40,573 nt of DNA from Coptodactyla brooksi (taxonomy: Eukaryota > Arthropoda > Insecta > Coleoptera > Scarabaeidae): positions 1 through 40,573 of the forward strand of contig JAWQRM010000021.1 in the NCBI GenBank assembly GCA_033557675.1, in the 5' to 3' direction. The notes under the pieces are model-generated. The model was not told the origin of the DNA. It searched no databases and was given only the letters and a program-made list of their open reading frames with translations. Each line of letters starts with the position of its first letter. The stretch's first letter is position 1. Of this stretch, positions 9,323 through 20,220 are shown one piece after another. The translations under genes were made by a program, and so were the position numbers.

Positions 9323-9354
9323 CGTTATTTACTTTAAACGTAAAGTAAATAACG
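9323..9354. repeat. Perfect hairpin, 14-bp arms, 4-nt loop
   Basis: CGTTATTTACTTTA (9323-9336), loop AACG, and the exact reverse complement (9341-9354). A compact stem suited to cruciform extrusion. Confidence 0.9.
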
Positions 9355-11655
9355 ATTAATACATATTTTTCATACAACGAACATCTGAAATTTTTAAGAT
9401 TTCATATATTAGCTATTATACCATATAAAACGAAACCGTTTCATTTAACTAAAACATATTTTTAAGCTTGTGATTTTGCATTTTCAACATAGTCCTAATT
9501 GCTACCAGAAAAATGTTTAGCATTATCGAGATTTCGTAGCAATTCGAAATTACGAGCAAAACAGAAAAGAAAACTTTTCTTTTCAAATTTACGATCACAT
9601 TATATTGCTATCATATTCAATAACTCTCAAGAATTAGTGCAATATATGGATTAACTAATCTAAAAATTTTAGTATCATCTAATACTTTTTTGTTTGTCCG
9701 GTTTAAAGACTGAAATACAAAAGAATTATTTTTGGCAGCGTCTATATTTTGCATGTTTTTATTACCAATAACACTACTATTATACAGTAGTAGTATTAAT
9801 AACTAAAAAATTCCGAAAATGTGTTCAACATAATTGCATACATATCACAGATATTGCAATAATATTTTGTTATTTCCCAGGAATAAAGAGCTTAAGTATT
9901 GGTCTCTTTTATTTGTAGTCATTTTGCGAATTAACTTTTCTTCACGTACAATAAATTATCAAGTTAGATAAATAAATAAATGTACGGTTAAATTAGGCTA
10001 CAAAATAAAGAGCTGTATCATAAAATTACATTTTCATACAAGTGCCCTTCTTCCACCCGGTTGCTCAGTTCCTTTAATTCTAAAATAATAGCTTATTTTT
10101 TGCTTAGTACGTCAGTTAATTATATTGGCAGACAGTAATGTCTAAGCAATAATATCATCAGTGTATAGCACAATTTTGTAAACATTTATAATTGACAATA
10201 TGATGTTTTTGCGTACGTTACGCGAGCCTTATTCGTTTAATTGAATTATAAAAAGTCGTAAACGCGAAGTGGAGCCCGAATATAACGTTTCATAAAGTTT
10301 AATCGCAATATTCCGTATTCAGTAGACGCGTGAAATAATATTTCAGCCGGTAGTAGAGTTTCAGGCGTTTATGCTCGGTATCCAGGACATTACGGCAACC
10401 TGTGCGCAGTCCTTTACGATTATGAGCGTCTGGGCCGGTTCGTAGGGCTTCTTAGACCGCCAGCGCAGTGCTGCCATGTCTAGGCCGTGTCTAAACGGCG
10501 AGAATCGGGTACTACCGCCGATATTGCCACTTACTATTTAATAATATCATGCACGGCAGAAGAAACGATAGAAAATTATCGTAAGGAATCTAGTTAAAAC
10601 TAAAATACTTTCGCGTAGCACTTTTAGTAATATTTTTAATACCCGAATTATATTTTTAATACGGCTTAAATGTCGAGGTGGGGACATGCCGTACGTTAAT
10701 TTTCATCATAAAATCGGAAAAGCGGGCACGAAAAACGTATTTGGATTTAAAACGGTGGCAATTATGACCGAGATGTCATCGAAACGCAGAAAAGGTAATT
10801 TCAATCCTTTGGGTATAATAATAATTTTATCTTCGCTGACGCTTACGCAAGATCAATTCCTCGGAATCTGGGACGCACAACAGCGCGACACGCAGTTTTT
10901 GCGGATTAATTGAAATATTGATTGCTCGGATAGCCTGGGCGTTTAATTTAGATTAGCGACGGTGACATCATCGCCGTCGCCGTCTCAACGAAGATTTATC
11001 TTCTTCGCAAGTTCAGAGCAAGGTTAATTGTCGAACGGGGTTTCTGCAAGCTCTCTCGCCATTTTTCGCGAGCGGAGCTTCGAGTCGCGAACGCGCAGGA
11101 AAGTGTGGCACACACAGGAAGTCGTTTTAAAAAAGCTGTACGCCACAGTGCGGCGCGATTTGCAATTCAGGTCATAGCAATGTTTATTGAACCCACGTCG
11201 GCGTTGCCGGGCGAATTTATGAGCGAATTTGATTTTCGCTCCGATCGCACGTTAGCGCGATCGTAAATATCGGGTCATTCAAAACTGTCGGTTTTGAAAT
11301 AAGCGTAAATTCGTCACCCTCTACCGCAAACGACGAGCTTAATGTGAAGCGCTTTGCTTTCAAAAATCCTTTACCGCAATGGAAATTTTGGAAAAAGTAT
11401 AATGCAATACTATATACAGTATTTTTCGTTTTTTTTTCCTAAAATACAAATTTCACATTTGCGACGTATGTATGCTCGGGAAAATCAAGCGGAAACACCT
11501 CTTTAGTTTTCAAAATTCGAAGACTCCAGATTTCTTATATTACATACTATTTAGTAAACGTGTGACAGAAAGGTGATATTTCCGGAGTTATTTAAAGAAT
11601 ATTTTCTTTCGACGATTGTCGGGAAGCCAATTTGTTACGAATAGACTGTTAGTCT
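9355..11655. other. Non-coding stretch with CpG-rich block
   Basis: AT-rich to about 10200. Positions 10370-11300 are GC/CpG-rich (for example GCCGTCGCCGTCTC near 10973, GAGCGGAGCTTCGAG near 11073) and include a GCGACGG...CCGTCGC stem at about 10955-10980. A 75-codon frame at 10686 has no recognisable domain and no splice context. The block could be a promoter or enhancer, but that is inference from composition only. Confidence 0.4.
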
Positions 11656-12009
11656 CGAAAGTATTCGTCCGCTCGATAAAAAAATATATTTCACTTGTTA
11701 AATGGCACTTAGAATAAAGAAAGAAGAGTATGGCTGTATTATTGGGCACCTTTATTAATAAACTTCAAAACAGTGTAGGTACAGATTTATAACTAGTAAC
11801 TGTTGACAATAAATACAGCAAAAATACATAACACGTCCAAAATAATGGGCACGAAAGTATTCGTCCGACGATAAGTTTTATAGGTTTAGGTTTACCGAGA
11901 ACTGAAGTGAGCACATGTTTACTGAAATATACAATATTTGTCTCAGTTAGTGCATAGCTAGACCTGCTGTTAGATTATTTTCAATTTATAGCATTTTATA
12001 AAAACTGAA

Positions 12010-13047
12010 ATGCCTAAAACCAAAGAAATAAGCGTGTCAGAGCGACAGATGGTCATATCTACGAAAATTGCGATTCTCAACGAGAAATTGAAAAAATTAC
12101 TCGCATCTCACGTACAACACCGCAAGGTATCATAACAAAATACAAAAATGATAAAACAGTGGTAAATAAACCACGATTTGGTCATTCAAAATTATTAACA
12201 TTAAGAGAGAAAGTTTAAAAACTTTAGTTTAAACCATATAATAATATGGTAAGTAGTAAGTAAGGTAATTATCGTATGAAAATATGACAGCTCTGCGCTA
12301 AAAGATGACGAAGTTATAACGGGTACTGTTTCAGTAAAATTAATACTTATTGTATTTGGTCGGCATTCAAGCAGTGTGACTCCTCCTAAGTAGTAACCAT
12401 TGCTTAACATTAATTACTCATGTTCGTCAATGGTTACCACTTAACCAAAACGGGAAATTAACTGCTCGACGCACGTTTCGCCGACCAAGTCAGCATCTCC
12501 TGGAATCACCAGAAATAGAGGTTTTTATTAATGTGATAAGGTCTGATGAAGAGCGCTTCAAACTCAATGGTACCGGACCACTTTAGTGGCTATTGGTACG
12601 ACTTGCATAAAAATCCAATACGTTTTTCGACGAGAAATTCGGCAGCTAGTTTGGGCCGGCTTCTGCGGTCCGAATAAGCACGCACTCAAGGAATATTGGT
12701 TGATTAGTACCAGCTATCAGAATCTTCTCGGCGACCATCTCGTACCATTTTACGAGCAAGCGCCGCTCGTTTTCATGCACGACGGAGCGCCAGCACACTG
12801 CTCAGCCGACGCATCTGAGTGGTTAAATCAGCAAAACACCGTAATGCTAAACAGGCCTGCCTGCTCACCGGATTTGAACTCGATCGAAAACTTTCGGGGA
12901 ATCATGGAGTGTCACCATTACTCCAAAAACCGGACTTGTCAGAATTTGAGTCAGTTCCGAACTGCCATTCTTGAATGTTGGCCTTCAGTCGAACCAGCAG
13001 TGCTCAATAAGTTAATCTTGAGTGTGAATACCCGTTTTTTCAAGTGA
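12010..13047 (+). pseudogene. Tc1-like transposase, broken
   Basis: The start ATG at 12010 gives MPKTKEISVSERQMVI, the usual opening of this Tc1 group; frameshifts then carry LRKLRFSTRN-like HTH sequence to about 12210. The catalytic part has VIRSDEERFKLNG with the first Asp (12545-12547); after a deletion comes WAGFCGPNK, LVFMHDGAPAHCS with the second Asp (12781-12783), and SPDLNSIEN with the DD34E Glu, then RTAILECWPSVEP and the stop at 13045. All three catalytic residues survive, but the DNA between the first and second has lost about 60 codons. A PLE-type repeat in the opposite orientation (12429-12500) lies between the DNA-binding and catalytic parts. Activity is impossible. Confidence 0.85.
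12429..12500 (-). repeat. PLE-associated repeat inserted in the Tc1-like element (copy 1)
   Basis: The reverse complement reads ...GACTTGGTCGGCGAAACG, TGCGTCGAGC, then a diverged AAACTTTTCGGTTTTGG-like stretch, matching 22349-22431, 38819-38892 and 39427-39478. The GAAACGTGCGTC part is identical to the consensus; the CTGAAGA-like part is degenerate here. It falls in the break between the transposase DNA-binding and catalytic regions. Confidence 0.75.
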
Positions 13048-15095
13048 TTAGCCGTAACGGTAAATCCACGGATTATTAAAATGTTGTCCCTTAATGATTA
13101 ATTAACTGTTATTGTTTTAAATAATTGAACAAAGTTGAATTTTACGCGGTGAGGCTATCTTTTTTCAGGGTGAAAAAAATAAAATTTTCGATTAAAATTT
13201 TATAATGTTATTAAATAGATTATAGTTTGAAGAATAGTTTGTATTTTCATTAACCCTGTCATTACTCAAATTTTTCTTCCCGAAGATATTTTCTTCCGCT
13301 AGGCCAGATGTGACAATTGTGTCTATTCTCTTCACCAGAACTGTGACGTCTCAAAAAACTATATATTTAAAGAACTGAATTCGTTCTTGAATATTCATTG
13401 TGTCATTATTTTATATGTTTTTGCATACATCAGTAGTATTCAAATGTTTGTAATTCGGTTAAGAAGTAATTTTAACTATTTGGGTGCCAGAGGTTGCGCT
13501 GGCGCATAGTAGGACAAATGGTAATTCTAGCGTGACAAAATTCAAATACATATTTTTAGTGATTTCTCTTATGCGTTTTGGGCTGCTAATTCTGAGTTTG
13601 GGTATATTTTTGAATCTATGCCCTTCTACAGGCGATAATTCTTTTTTTGGGAATTTTCATACGATAATGACTTAATATGTATTATTATAAGATTCTTTAA
13701 TAATCAACGTAACAACGAATAAATTTAATAAAACGGAAAATCATCAGTTTCTCATGCTTCGCCTTCATAATCTTTGTCAAGTGTCAAATCATCAACAATT
13801 TGACACTTGAAACGTTGACTTCACAGGTGTTCTGATAATTTGAGCTTAAGTCTGTCAGTTAGAGGAATTTAGAATCACTATATAATAAAAGAGAGCAGAC
13901 GGGTCCGTCTTTCTGCGTATTCGTCCGCACCGCTCTCATTGGTCGTCCCCCCTCCAATTCGTAATCCTCCGAGCGTCAAAGAGGATTGCGAACTTGACAG
14001 GTTAGAATCAATGTTTATGAAAGATACCACAGTTTTTGTAAAGTTGAGGGTATGGAACCTTTGGCTTGTAACAAAGTAAACTTTTGTAGTAAATTATATA
14101 AAAACTTCTAAACAAATAAGAAAGAACAGACGCGTGAGCTTGATTTCAAATATGATTTGTCAAATTTGACAGTTGTAGTGCGAATTGATTATAACCTAAT
14201 AAGAATTTATTTGAGCTTATAGTATTGTAGGTTATAATCGGTGTGAAGATTTGACATCTGCCAAACTTGACAGAGTTGACCGTTTTCGTTGTTAATATTA
14301 AGTCAAATGATTCATTGACTTTTAATATCATGAAAGAAGTTAAAACACATTCAGTTTAGTATAACTTGCGCGGTGCCGCGCCAAGTCCCGTTTGAAAAGA
14401 ACAGAAAGGAAAGTGGGAATTACTGCAATATTAGGTAGTAACCCATGAGCGTGGTAGCACGTAGTACAGGCATGCGTATTGTGTATGTATACGCAGAAGC
14501 GCTCTCGGAGCACTTTCAAAGATATCACAAGTTACTGCAAATTATCGCAGATCTTACCTACTCAGTGTAATGTAAAAATGTCTGAAGAATAATTGTATGA
14601 GACCTATTTTTCGGCAAAATCCGGCAAATTTTTTCTACACCACAAAATATACCCAAATTTAGAATAAAATATAAAAATTGTAACGAAAAATAGAAACCTC
14701 TAAAAAAGTATTTTTAATTGTACAATTATTTATAAATTTATTAGCCCTTTTTGCATTTTAAAACGCACACATATACACTCCTTCATACCAACGCGTAAAT
14801 ATTCAAGCAAGAATATAATCGTTGTCGTACTACACAGCAAGTGTATGTGCGACAGGCGACGACTAATTCCTATTTTGAATCGGGAAGGGTTATAAAAATC
14901 TATTCCCAGCATTTATTTCGTATTTTACGAGTATCAGTTTAATCGCAAGAAAAGTATCTTCGGCTGCGCTAAATTTTTCTATGCGACCGTATATGGTGAG
15001 CCATACGTTCTTTAAACCTTATTTGTAAGGGCCTTTTAGCTTGACCAACATACTAATACTCGTATTTTTTTCACAAATCATGCAACTTACTTCAA
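13048..15095. other. Non-coding stretch
   Basis: No gene recognised. It contains the hairpin at 13777-13810. The stretch at 13880-13990 (AAAAGAGAGCAGACGGG, then Pyr-rich CpG-containing sequence) changes composition abruptly and could be the end of a mobile element, but I cannot name it. Short minus-strand frames at 14146-14912 have no motifs. Confidence 0.45.
13777..13810. repeat. Perfect hairpin, 13-bp arms, 8-nt loop
   Basis: TCAAGTGTCAAAT (13777-13789) and its exact reverse complement (13798-13810) around CATCAACA. Confidence 0.9.
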
Positions 15096-15175
15096 ATCGA
15101 GAGCGTCACATCAGAAGAGCATAAGAACATACACTTACCTTAGTTCTTACGCCCTTCTGATATGACGCCCTCGAT
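15096..15175 (-). repeat. Long hairpin, 33-bp arms, 14-nt loop
   Basis: Arms 15096-15128 and 15143-15175 are complementary at 29 of 33 positions. All four differences are transitions of a kind that give A-C or C-A oppositions on the plus strand but U-G or G-U wobbles in a minus-strand transcript, so the minus-strand RNA would be paired along its whole 33-bp stem. The loop contains, on the minus strand, AAGGTAAGT, a perfect 5' splice-donor consensus. It could be a MITE, a small-RNA hairpin precursor or a splice-linked structure. No coding frame overlaps. Confidence 0.85.
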
Positions 15176-15639
15176 ATATAACATGTTTACTTTGTCTTTT
15201 GAATCACCTACTTAACAGCGTTTTTAAGGTATTATTAGACCGAAAAACTAATTTTACACCTACTTGATTAAAAATGGTCGGTGGAACGTGTGTCGAGCAG
15301 AAAATTTCCTGATTAGATTGAGTGGTAAACAGTGACTAACGTTGCTACAAAACCAAAGGTTCCAAATTCACAATTTACGGAGATCAATTAACAAGTATTT
15401 AATTTGATTATAGTACCTTGTCTTTTAATTAATACTTTACCTAATCTTCCTATCGGTACTTTATAGCATGCCTACGTTTTGTAAAGAATGCCTAGGCAAA
15501 GTACGTAATAGTTACAAAGAATCGAACATTTCACATATTGATTAAGATAGTTCGGTATTCAATATAATGCCTAGGAATTTTGTAAAATACCTGAATTTTA
15601 TACCCTACCTATAACATATACTGTGCAGGAAAATACATC
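15176..15639. other. Non-coding, nothing recognised
   Basis: AT-rich. The motif TGCCTAGG or TGCCTACG recurs several times between 15469 and 15575 without a regular period. Confidence 0.45.
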
Positions 15640-16060
15640 TTGTCCCATTGGGGTAGTGCATTATCGTGCTATTATTGGTTGACGAGTCGTGTGAAAGCTT
15701 TGACGGATGCACAACTCTACCGTTTTCACAACCGCCGAGAGGGTGCCACTTATCAAGTGATATTTGAGCGGCAATTATTCGGTAGAAGTTGTAAATTTAT
15801 TCGCAGTTACTTTCAAAAATCGTCTAATTACACCGCGTCGAACAATATTGCGTATTGCCAATGTGTGCGAAACGATAATTTGTGCGACAGTTCTCCCGAA
15901 TGCCACTTGAAATTTGAATGAGTTCATAATAAAAACTATTCAAGCTCATCAAACTATTACTCCAGAAATGCTCTCCAGAGTGAGGGGAAATTTCTACGGC
16001 AGGTTGGGGTATTGTTTGGCGAAATTAGCAAGCATCCTGAAATTAGGAGAAATCTTTCAT
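15640..16060 (+). pseudogene. Possible transposase remnant, internally deleted
   Basis: Two overlapping open frames. The second, from about 15914, reads NEFIIKTIQAHQTITPEMLS, RVRGNFYGRLGYCLA, which resembles the C-terminal tail of insect mariner/Tc3-like transposases (I-T-P-x-M-L...V...F..R...C), where the protein usually ends a few residues later with a G-x-x-F-E-H-L motif that is not preserved here. The first frame (15640-15921) holds PRRTILRIAN-like sequence in an alternative frame and no clear domain. If the reading is right, the catalytic region has been deleted. Chance similarity cannot be excluded. Confidence 0.4.
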
Positions 16061-17707
16061 TTAGTTTTATTTTTTAATATTATTAGAATTGTTTTATTTT
16101 AAAGCGACCTTTTGGTGTAGTAAGAATGAATCTTTTGTTTGTCCATCGAACCTAAACGTTCGAAAAGAGATGAATAAATATTTATTGTTAGTAGTTAAAA
16201 AATAAGTGTACATAAGGCGATGTCAAGCGGTCCTACCGTGCGATGTCTCGCATTTTACGGTAAATGCTTGTCCCATTTGTGAAAATGTGTTTTTATATCT
16301 TATTGTGTTAATATCTTATTGTGTTAATTATACGAACTTTAAATGTGAATAATATTGAATAAACCTCATTTTGACATAGAATATACACTTTCAAATCCCT
16401 TGTTTCCTGATATCAGCGTGATGGGTGAATATGACCCGGGGGTGCACAAGTTCTACAATTTTAGGAGCACCGCGGGGTTAACAATAAAATTCTCGGTAGA
16501 GTAGTAGTACTCCAATCCGAGTAATTTTTGTACCTTCTTCTATCGCTACGCATTGCTCTCTATATTGTTAATGTGCATAATACTACGTCTTTTGACGTAT
16601 ATCGTACTAATTTTTATCCTAATTAATATCGTCCTAGAAAAAAAAACAAAACAAAAAATGAATCTACTAATGGTATACGTATTACATTTTGAGATACATA
16701 AAAAAAATATCGTAGATTTACATATTGCGTTACCTATTATTATTATTTTGTTTTGCTGAATGCGGCAGTCGACGTGTTAAACAAAAATAAATGTCCTCCC
16801 TACGTTACGATAGCAAATTATTAATAACGTGCGGTTTGCCCTACGCCCACGCTATGCAGGAAACAATAAAATCGAATATAAATAAATCGGATTCAAGCCA
16901 AGTTATGCACGTATGTGTGTCGGAGAGGCTTGGGATCTCCGAGCGGTTTGAACGTTCGACCAGGAGAGTGAGAAGGGGAGGAGGGGGCATTGGGTGATAT
17001 TTTCGTCCGGGCACACCGGTTCTTACACCCATTGTTGTTATAATCGGGAAACAATATAACCTGTGCGCCCACACGTACATCCACACTGCCGTGAAACGAA
17101 CAGAGCCGCCGAGCAGGAGTTTTGTATTGGAGTTTTATTCGCCGCTGTTGCTGCGAACGCAGGACAACTTTCGTAGGCATTGAGGCAAGTTCAAAGAAGT
17201 GAATGGACTTGGCGCTGGCAAGTGGAAATATCTGCAAAATTTTAGAAAACTGCTTTACAAGTTATTTTAATTGTTTATTTTTCACGCGAAATTATAGATT
17301 GGAACCTCCCGTTCTTCAGTTTCTATTCCTGGGTTAGAATTGACGCTAAATAATGTTTTTTTCGACGATGTGGAGACTATCCAAGCCGCAACGACGCGTC
17401 AATTAAACGCAATACTAATCGGAACCATCGCAAAATCATTCGATTCACTTTTAAGTTGTTGTAAACATAGACTGTTTACAAGGACTGTTTACATATAAAT
17501 ATACACACTGCGTGCGGATATGAAGTATCGATTCAGGACAGATTTTTAAAGCTTTATAGTAAGCTTTATTAGGGTTCTGTTTTCACAATTTCTCGAAACT
17601 AACCGCCTTCATCAACCTATCAGCTCCCAAACAAAAATCGAAATGTCAAAAGCATTTATATAGTTTAGCTGTGTCGGAATATTTTTAGTTATTCTTAGTT
17701 TTCCGGC
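16061..17707. other. Non-coding stretch with CpG-rich part
   Basis: AT-rich to about 16780, then CpG-richer to about 17240, including a purine-rich GGGGAGGAGGGGGC run near 16975. Overlapping frames on the minus strand (16841-17237) have no domain and look like composition artefacts. TGTAAACA/TGTTTACA form a small inverted pair near 17460-17480. No transposon end for the following piggyBac was found. Confidence 0.45.
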
Positions 17708-19380
17708 ATGGTTAGTTCTAGTGGTCGCGGGTTGACAGATGCCGAACTGCAGCGGCTCACATACGAAGACGATGAATGTATTGACAATATTAGCTGCAAA
17801 CGACGAATTTAAAGAAAGTGAAGATGGCGAAGAAACTAGTGATACTGAGGAAATATCTGGCAATAATTATTTCGTGGCAAAGGACGAGATTGCAAAATGG
17901 AGTAAGTTTCCTTCACGTACCGCTAAAACCTTGAGAAAAACCAGCATTAATCATCCACCTGGATGTAAAGGCCATGCAAAACTAGGAAAAACTGCATCCG
18001 CTGCATTTTTACTATTCTTTAACGAAATAGTTATAAGAATGTTGGTAGGATGGACAAATATTTATATAAGTAAAAAAATAAAGCTACGGTGAGAGAGAAC
18101 GTGATGCTAGGCCAGTAACTGAAAATTAAATTAGAGCATTCTTGGGTTTACTCATGTACTTCACATTTGAATTACAAACAAGCTCTCCTTGCTGTAGATG
18201 ACGTTGGTAACGAATTTTTCCATATGAGTTACCAAAGATTTTTATTTATTTTCGTTGCCTGAGGTTTGGTGATATTCAGACACGAGAAGAGCGTTTGACT
18301 GCAGATAAGTAAGCACTAATTCGTGTTCTATTTGAAAACCCAGTGGGAAAGTACAGTGTATTGTTTACACCAAGGGAATATGTGACAATAAACGAACAGT
18401 TGGCAGCACTTCGCGATCGTTGCAGTTTTACACAATATCTTCCGGCTAAACCTACGAAATACGGAATAAAAATATTCGCCATGGTGGATGCTAGAACCTT
18501 CTATAATTTGAAAATGAAAATTTATACTGGGAAGCAACCGGAAGGTCAACATAAATTGAACAACTCTTCTCAGGAGATAGTATTGCGACTGACTGCCCCT
18601 GTCAGTAAAACTTCGAGAAACGTCACCGTGGATAACTGGTATGCAAGTATTCCATTATCACAGAAATTATTAGAACAGAAATGGACACTAGTTGGCACTT
18701 TGCGTAAAAATTAAAGAGAAATTCCAGAACAATTTTTCCTCATAAGCAGCAACAAGTGAATACTACACTTCTTGGTTATATTAGTACAAAATCTTCCACA
18801 CTTTTATCATACGTTCCCAAGAAATCGAAAGCAGCCCACCTCTTGTGAATAATACACAACGATGGAAATATTGATCCAGATACAGGAAACGCAAGGAAAC
18901 CTGAGATTATGACCTTTTATAATATGACAAAGGGCGGTGTGGATACAAACGACAAAATGCGTGCAACTTATAATATAGGGCGAAAAACTTGGAGGTGGCC
19001 GTTAGCAATATTTTGTTATCTGCTAAATGTGTGTGCTATAAATGTTTTTGTTATTTATAAGACCAATAACATGGATACGATTATGGTCAGAAGAAATTTT
19101 CTGAAAAAGCTTGGAAAGGAATTAGTTGAACCTAACCAGCGTGAACGCATGGCTGATGACCATACACCCAGAAAAATTCGCAGAAGACGATGACTATTTT
19201 TATGTTCAGCCTTAACTTGGAGAAGTTTCCACTTCAACTCTCACCGTGGGACATAGATAATGTTATCTGTCCGCTAAAGTAAGAGATAGACAAACCGTGC
19301 AGATTTGTTCGATGTGCCATAAAAATTATGGAGAACAACTTAATTACGCATGCAAATCCCGTCGATTCCATAAATTATAA
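17708..19380 (+). pseudogene. piggyBac-type transposase, near full length, broken
   Basis: Start ATG 17708 (MVSSSGRGLTDAELQRL, then YEDDE). A shift near 17790 leads to the acidic N-terminal region (EDGEETSDTEE), VAKDEIAKWSKFP, INHPPGCKGHAK and WTNIYISKK. Several frameshifts cover 18090-18310 (LRFGDIQTREERLTADK). An open stretch from 18343 has FTPREYVTINEQ, RCSFTQYLPAKPTKYGIKI, DARTFYN, IYTGKQPEGQ, then NVTVDNWYASIPL and LVGTLRKN; 18909-19193 has TFYNMTKGGVDTNDKM, RKTWRWPLAIF and a basic tail. Of the three catalytic Asp, the first (usually T-I-D-E) is Asn (18391-18393); the second (18631-18633) and third (18942-18944) remain. A Cys-rich tail is still visible at 19291-19380 (ICSMCHKNYGEQLNYACKS). 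The length fits the family (about 560 residues). TTAA-flanked ends were not resolved. Confidence 0.9.
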
Positions 19381-20220
19381 TTTAACCAATTTCATTTCTC
19401 ATTGCGCGTTTTTTACTACATTTCGATCATACGCACAACGTAAGATGGCTGAAGGTAAATTGACTTCTTTTATACCTTATTTCTATCTAGCTAAAACACG
19501 AGGTTAGAAAAAACACCATAAAACGTTGACGGGGCCTGTCAGGCCCCACGCGAGCACTCATGTATCACGGAAATATACCATGTATTATGCAGATAGTACA
19601 TATTTAGTATAATAGTGGTAGTACTATGTGGCCAAAAATACAGGAGGGATACAAAACCACTGATATTTTTACGGATATGGACGAGGAAGACTTATTTTAT
19701 AAGCTGAAATCTGAAAAGACTGAAATTTGGGGGAGAAAAGCCCATTTGGGGAAAATTATCGATAGAGCGAATAATTTTATTAGTGGTAGCAAATATGAAT
19801 GGGTCAGAAAAGAAAATCGTTATGGGAAAATCTAAATCGCCAAGGTATTTTAAAAGTGTAAAATCACTTAATGGAAAGTCACTAAATGTCACATAGAAGA
19901 TTATCTTGATAAAGTTTAATTATTCAAGTTTATTACGTATTATATTTAATTTTTTTAAATTTATCAAATTTTATTTTAATTGATAAAATTATTGAAAATG
20001 TGTTGATTTTATTGTGTACGTGTTTAAATAATTATTTTTTTTTAAATTACCTGTACAGCATTCACTTTACGCGGCAGTCTGTTATAACGCGATTTGTCCG
20101 CCCCTCGAATGTCGTTATAATTTCACTGCATATAATAATAGTCATGATAATTATTTCTTAAATCTTAAATTATCTATCGTCCTTTTATTTTGCAGAATGC
20201 TTGTTTAAAGCCGGTAAACA
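19381..20220. other. Spacer after piggyBac
   Basis: Holds the GC-rich palindrome at 19531-19547 and a 69-codon frame at 19626-19835 (MWPKIQEGYKTTDIF, DMDEEDLFYKLKSE) that looks protein-like in composition but that I do not recognise; it may be a fragment of another element. The remainder is strongly AT-rich. Confidence 0.45.
19531..19547. repeat. GC-rich palindrome
   Basis: GGGGCCTG, central T, CAGGCCCC. It is an exact palindrome in otherwise AT-rich DNA 150 bp after the piggyBac coding remnant. piggyBac-type ends often carry short subterminal inverted repeats, so it may mark the element's right end; no mate was found on the left. Confidence 0.8.

Larger units (their letters stand above)
11656..13047 (+). 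mobile_element. Tc1-like transposon, left end plus coding region
   Basis: The left end carries two exact copies of a 16-mer, CGAAAGTATTCGTCCG, at 11656-11671 and 11852-11867, each followed closely by CGATAA. Paired direct repeats within a terminal repeat about 200 bp long are the IR/DR layout known from Sleeping Beauty-like Tc1 elements, where each copy is a transposase binding site. The transposase remnant follows at 12010-13047. I could not find the matching right inverted repeat after 13047, so the right end is lost or too diverged. Confidence 0.75.

Noticed and set aside
10686..10913. 75-codon plus-strand frame starting MPYVNFHHK
   Set aside because: No domain, no splice signals, ends in ordinary non-coding sequence.
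13880..13990. Helitron 5' end
   Set aside because: The start is only loosely like known Helitron tips and no CTRR-terminated hairpin end was found.
16841..17237. Overlapping minus-strand frames of 81 and 114 codons
   Set aside because: Two frames open over the same CpG-rich DNA with unrelated peptides; no homology recognised.
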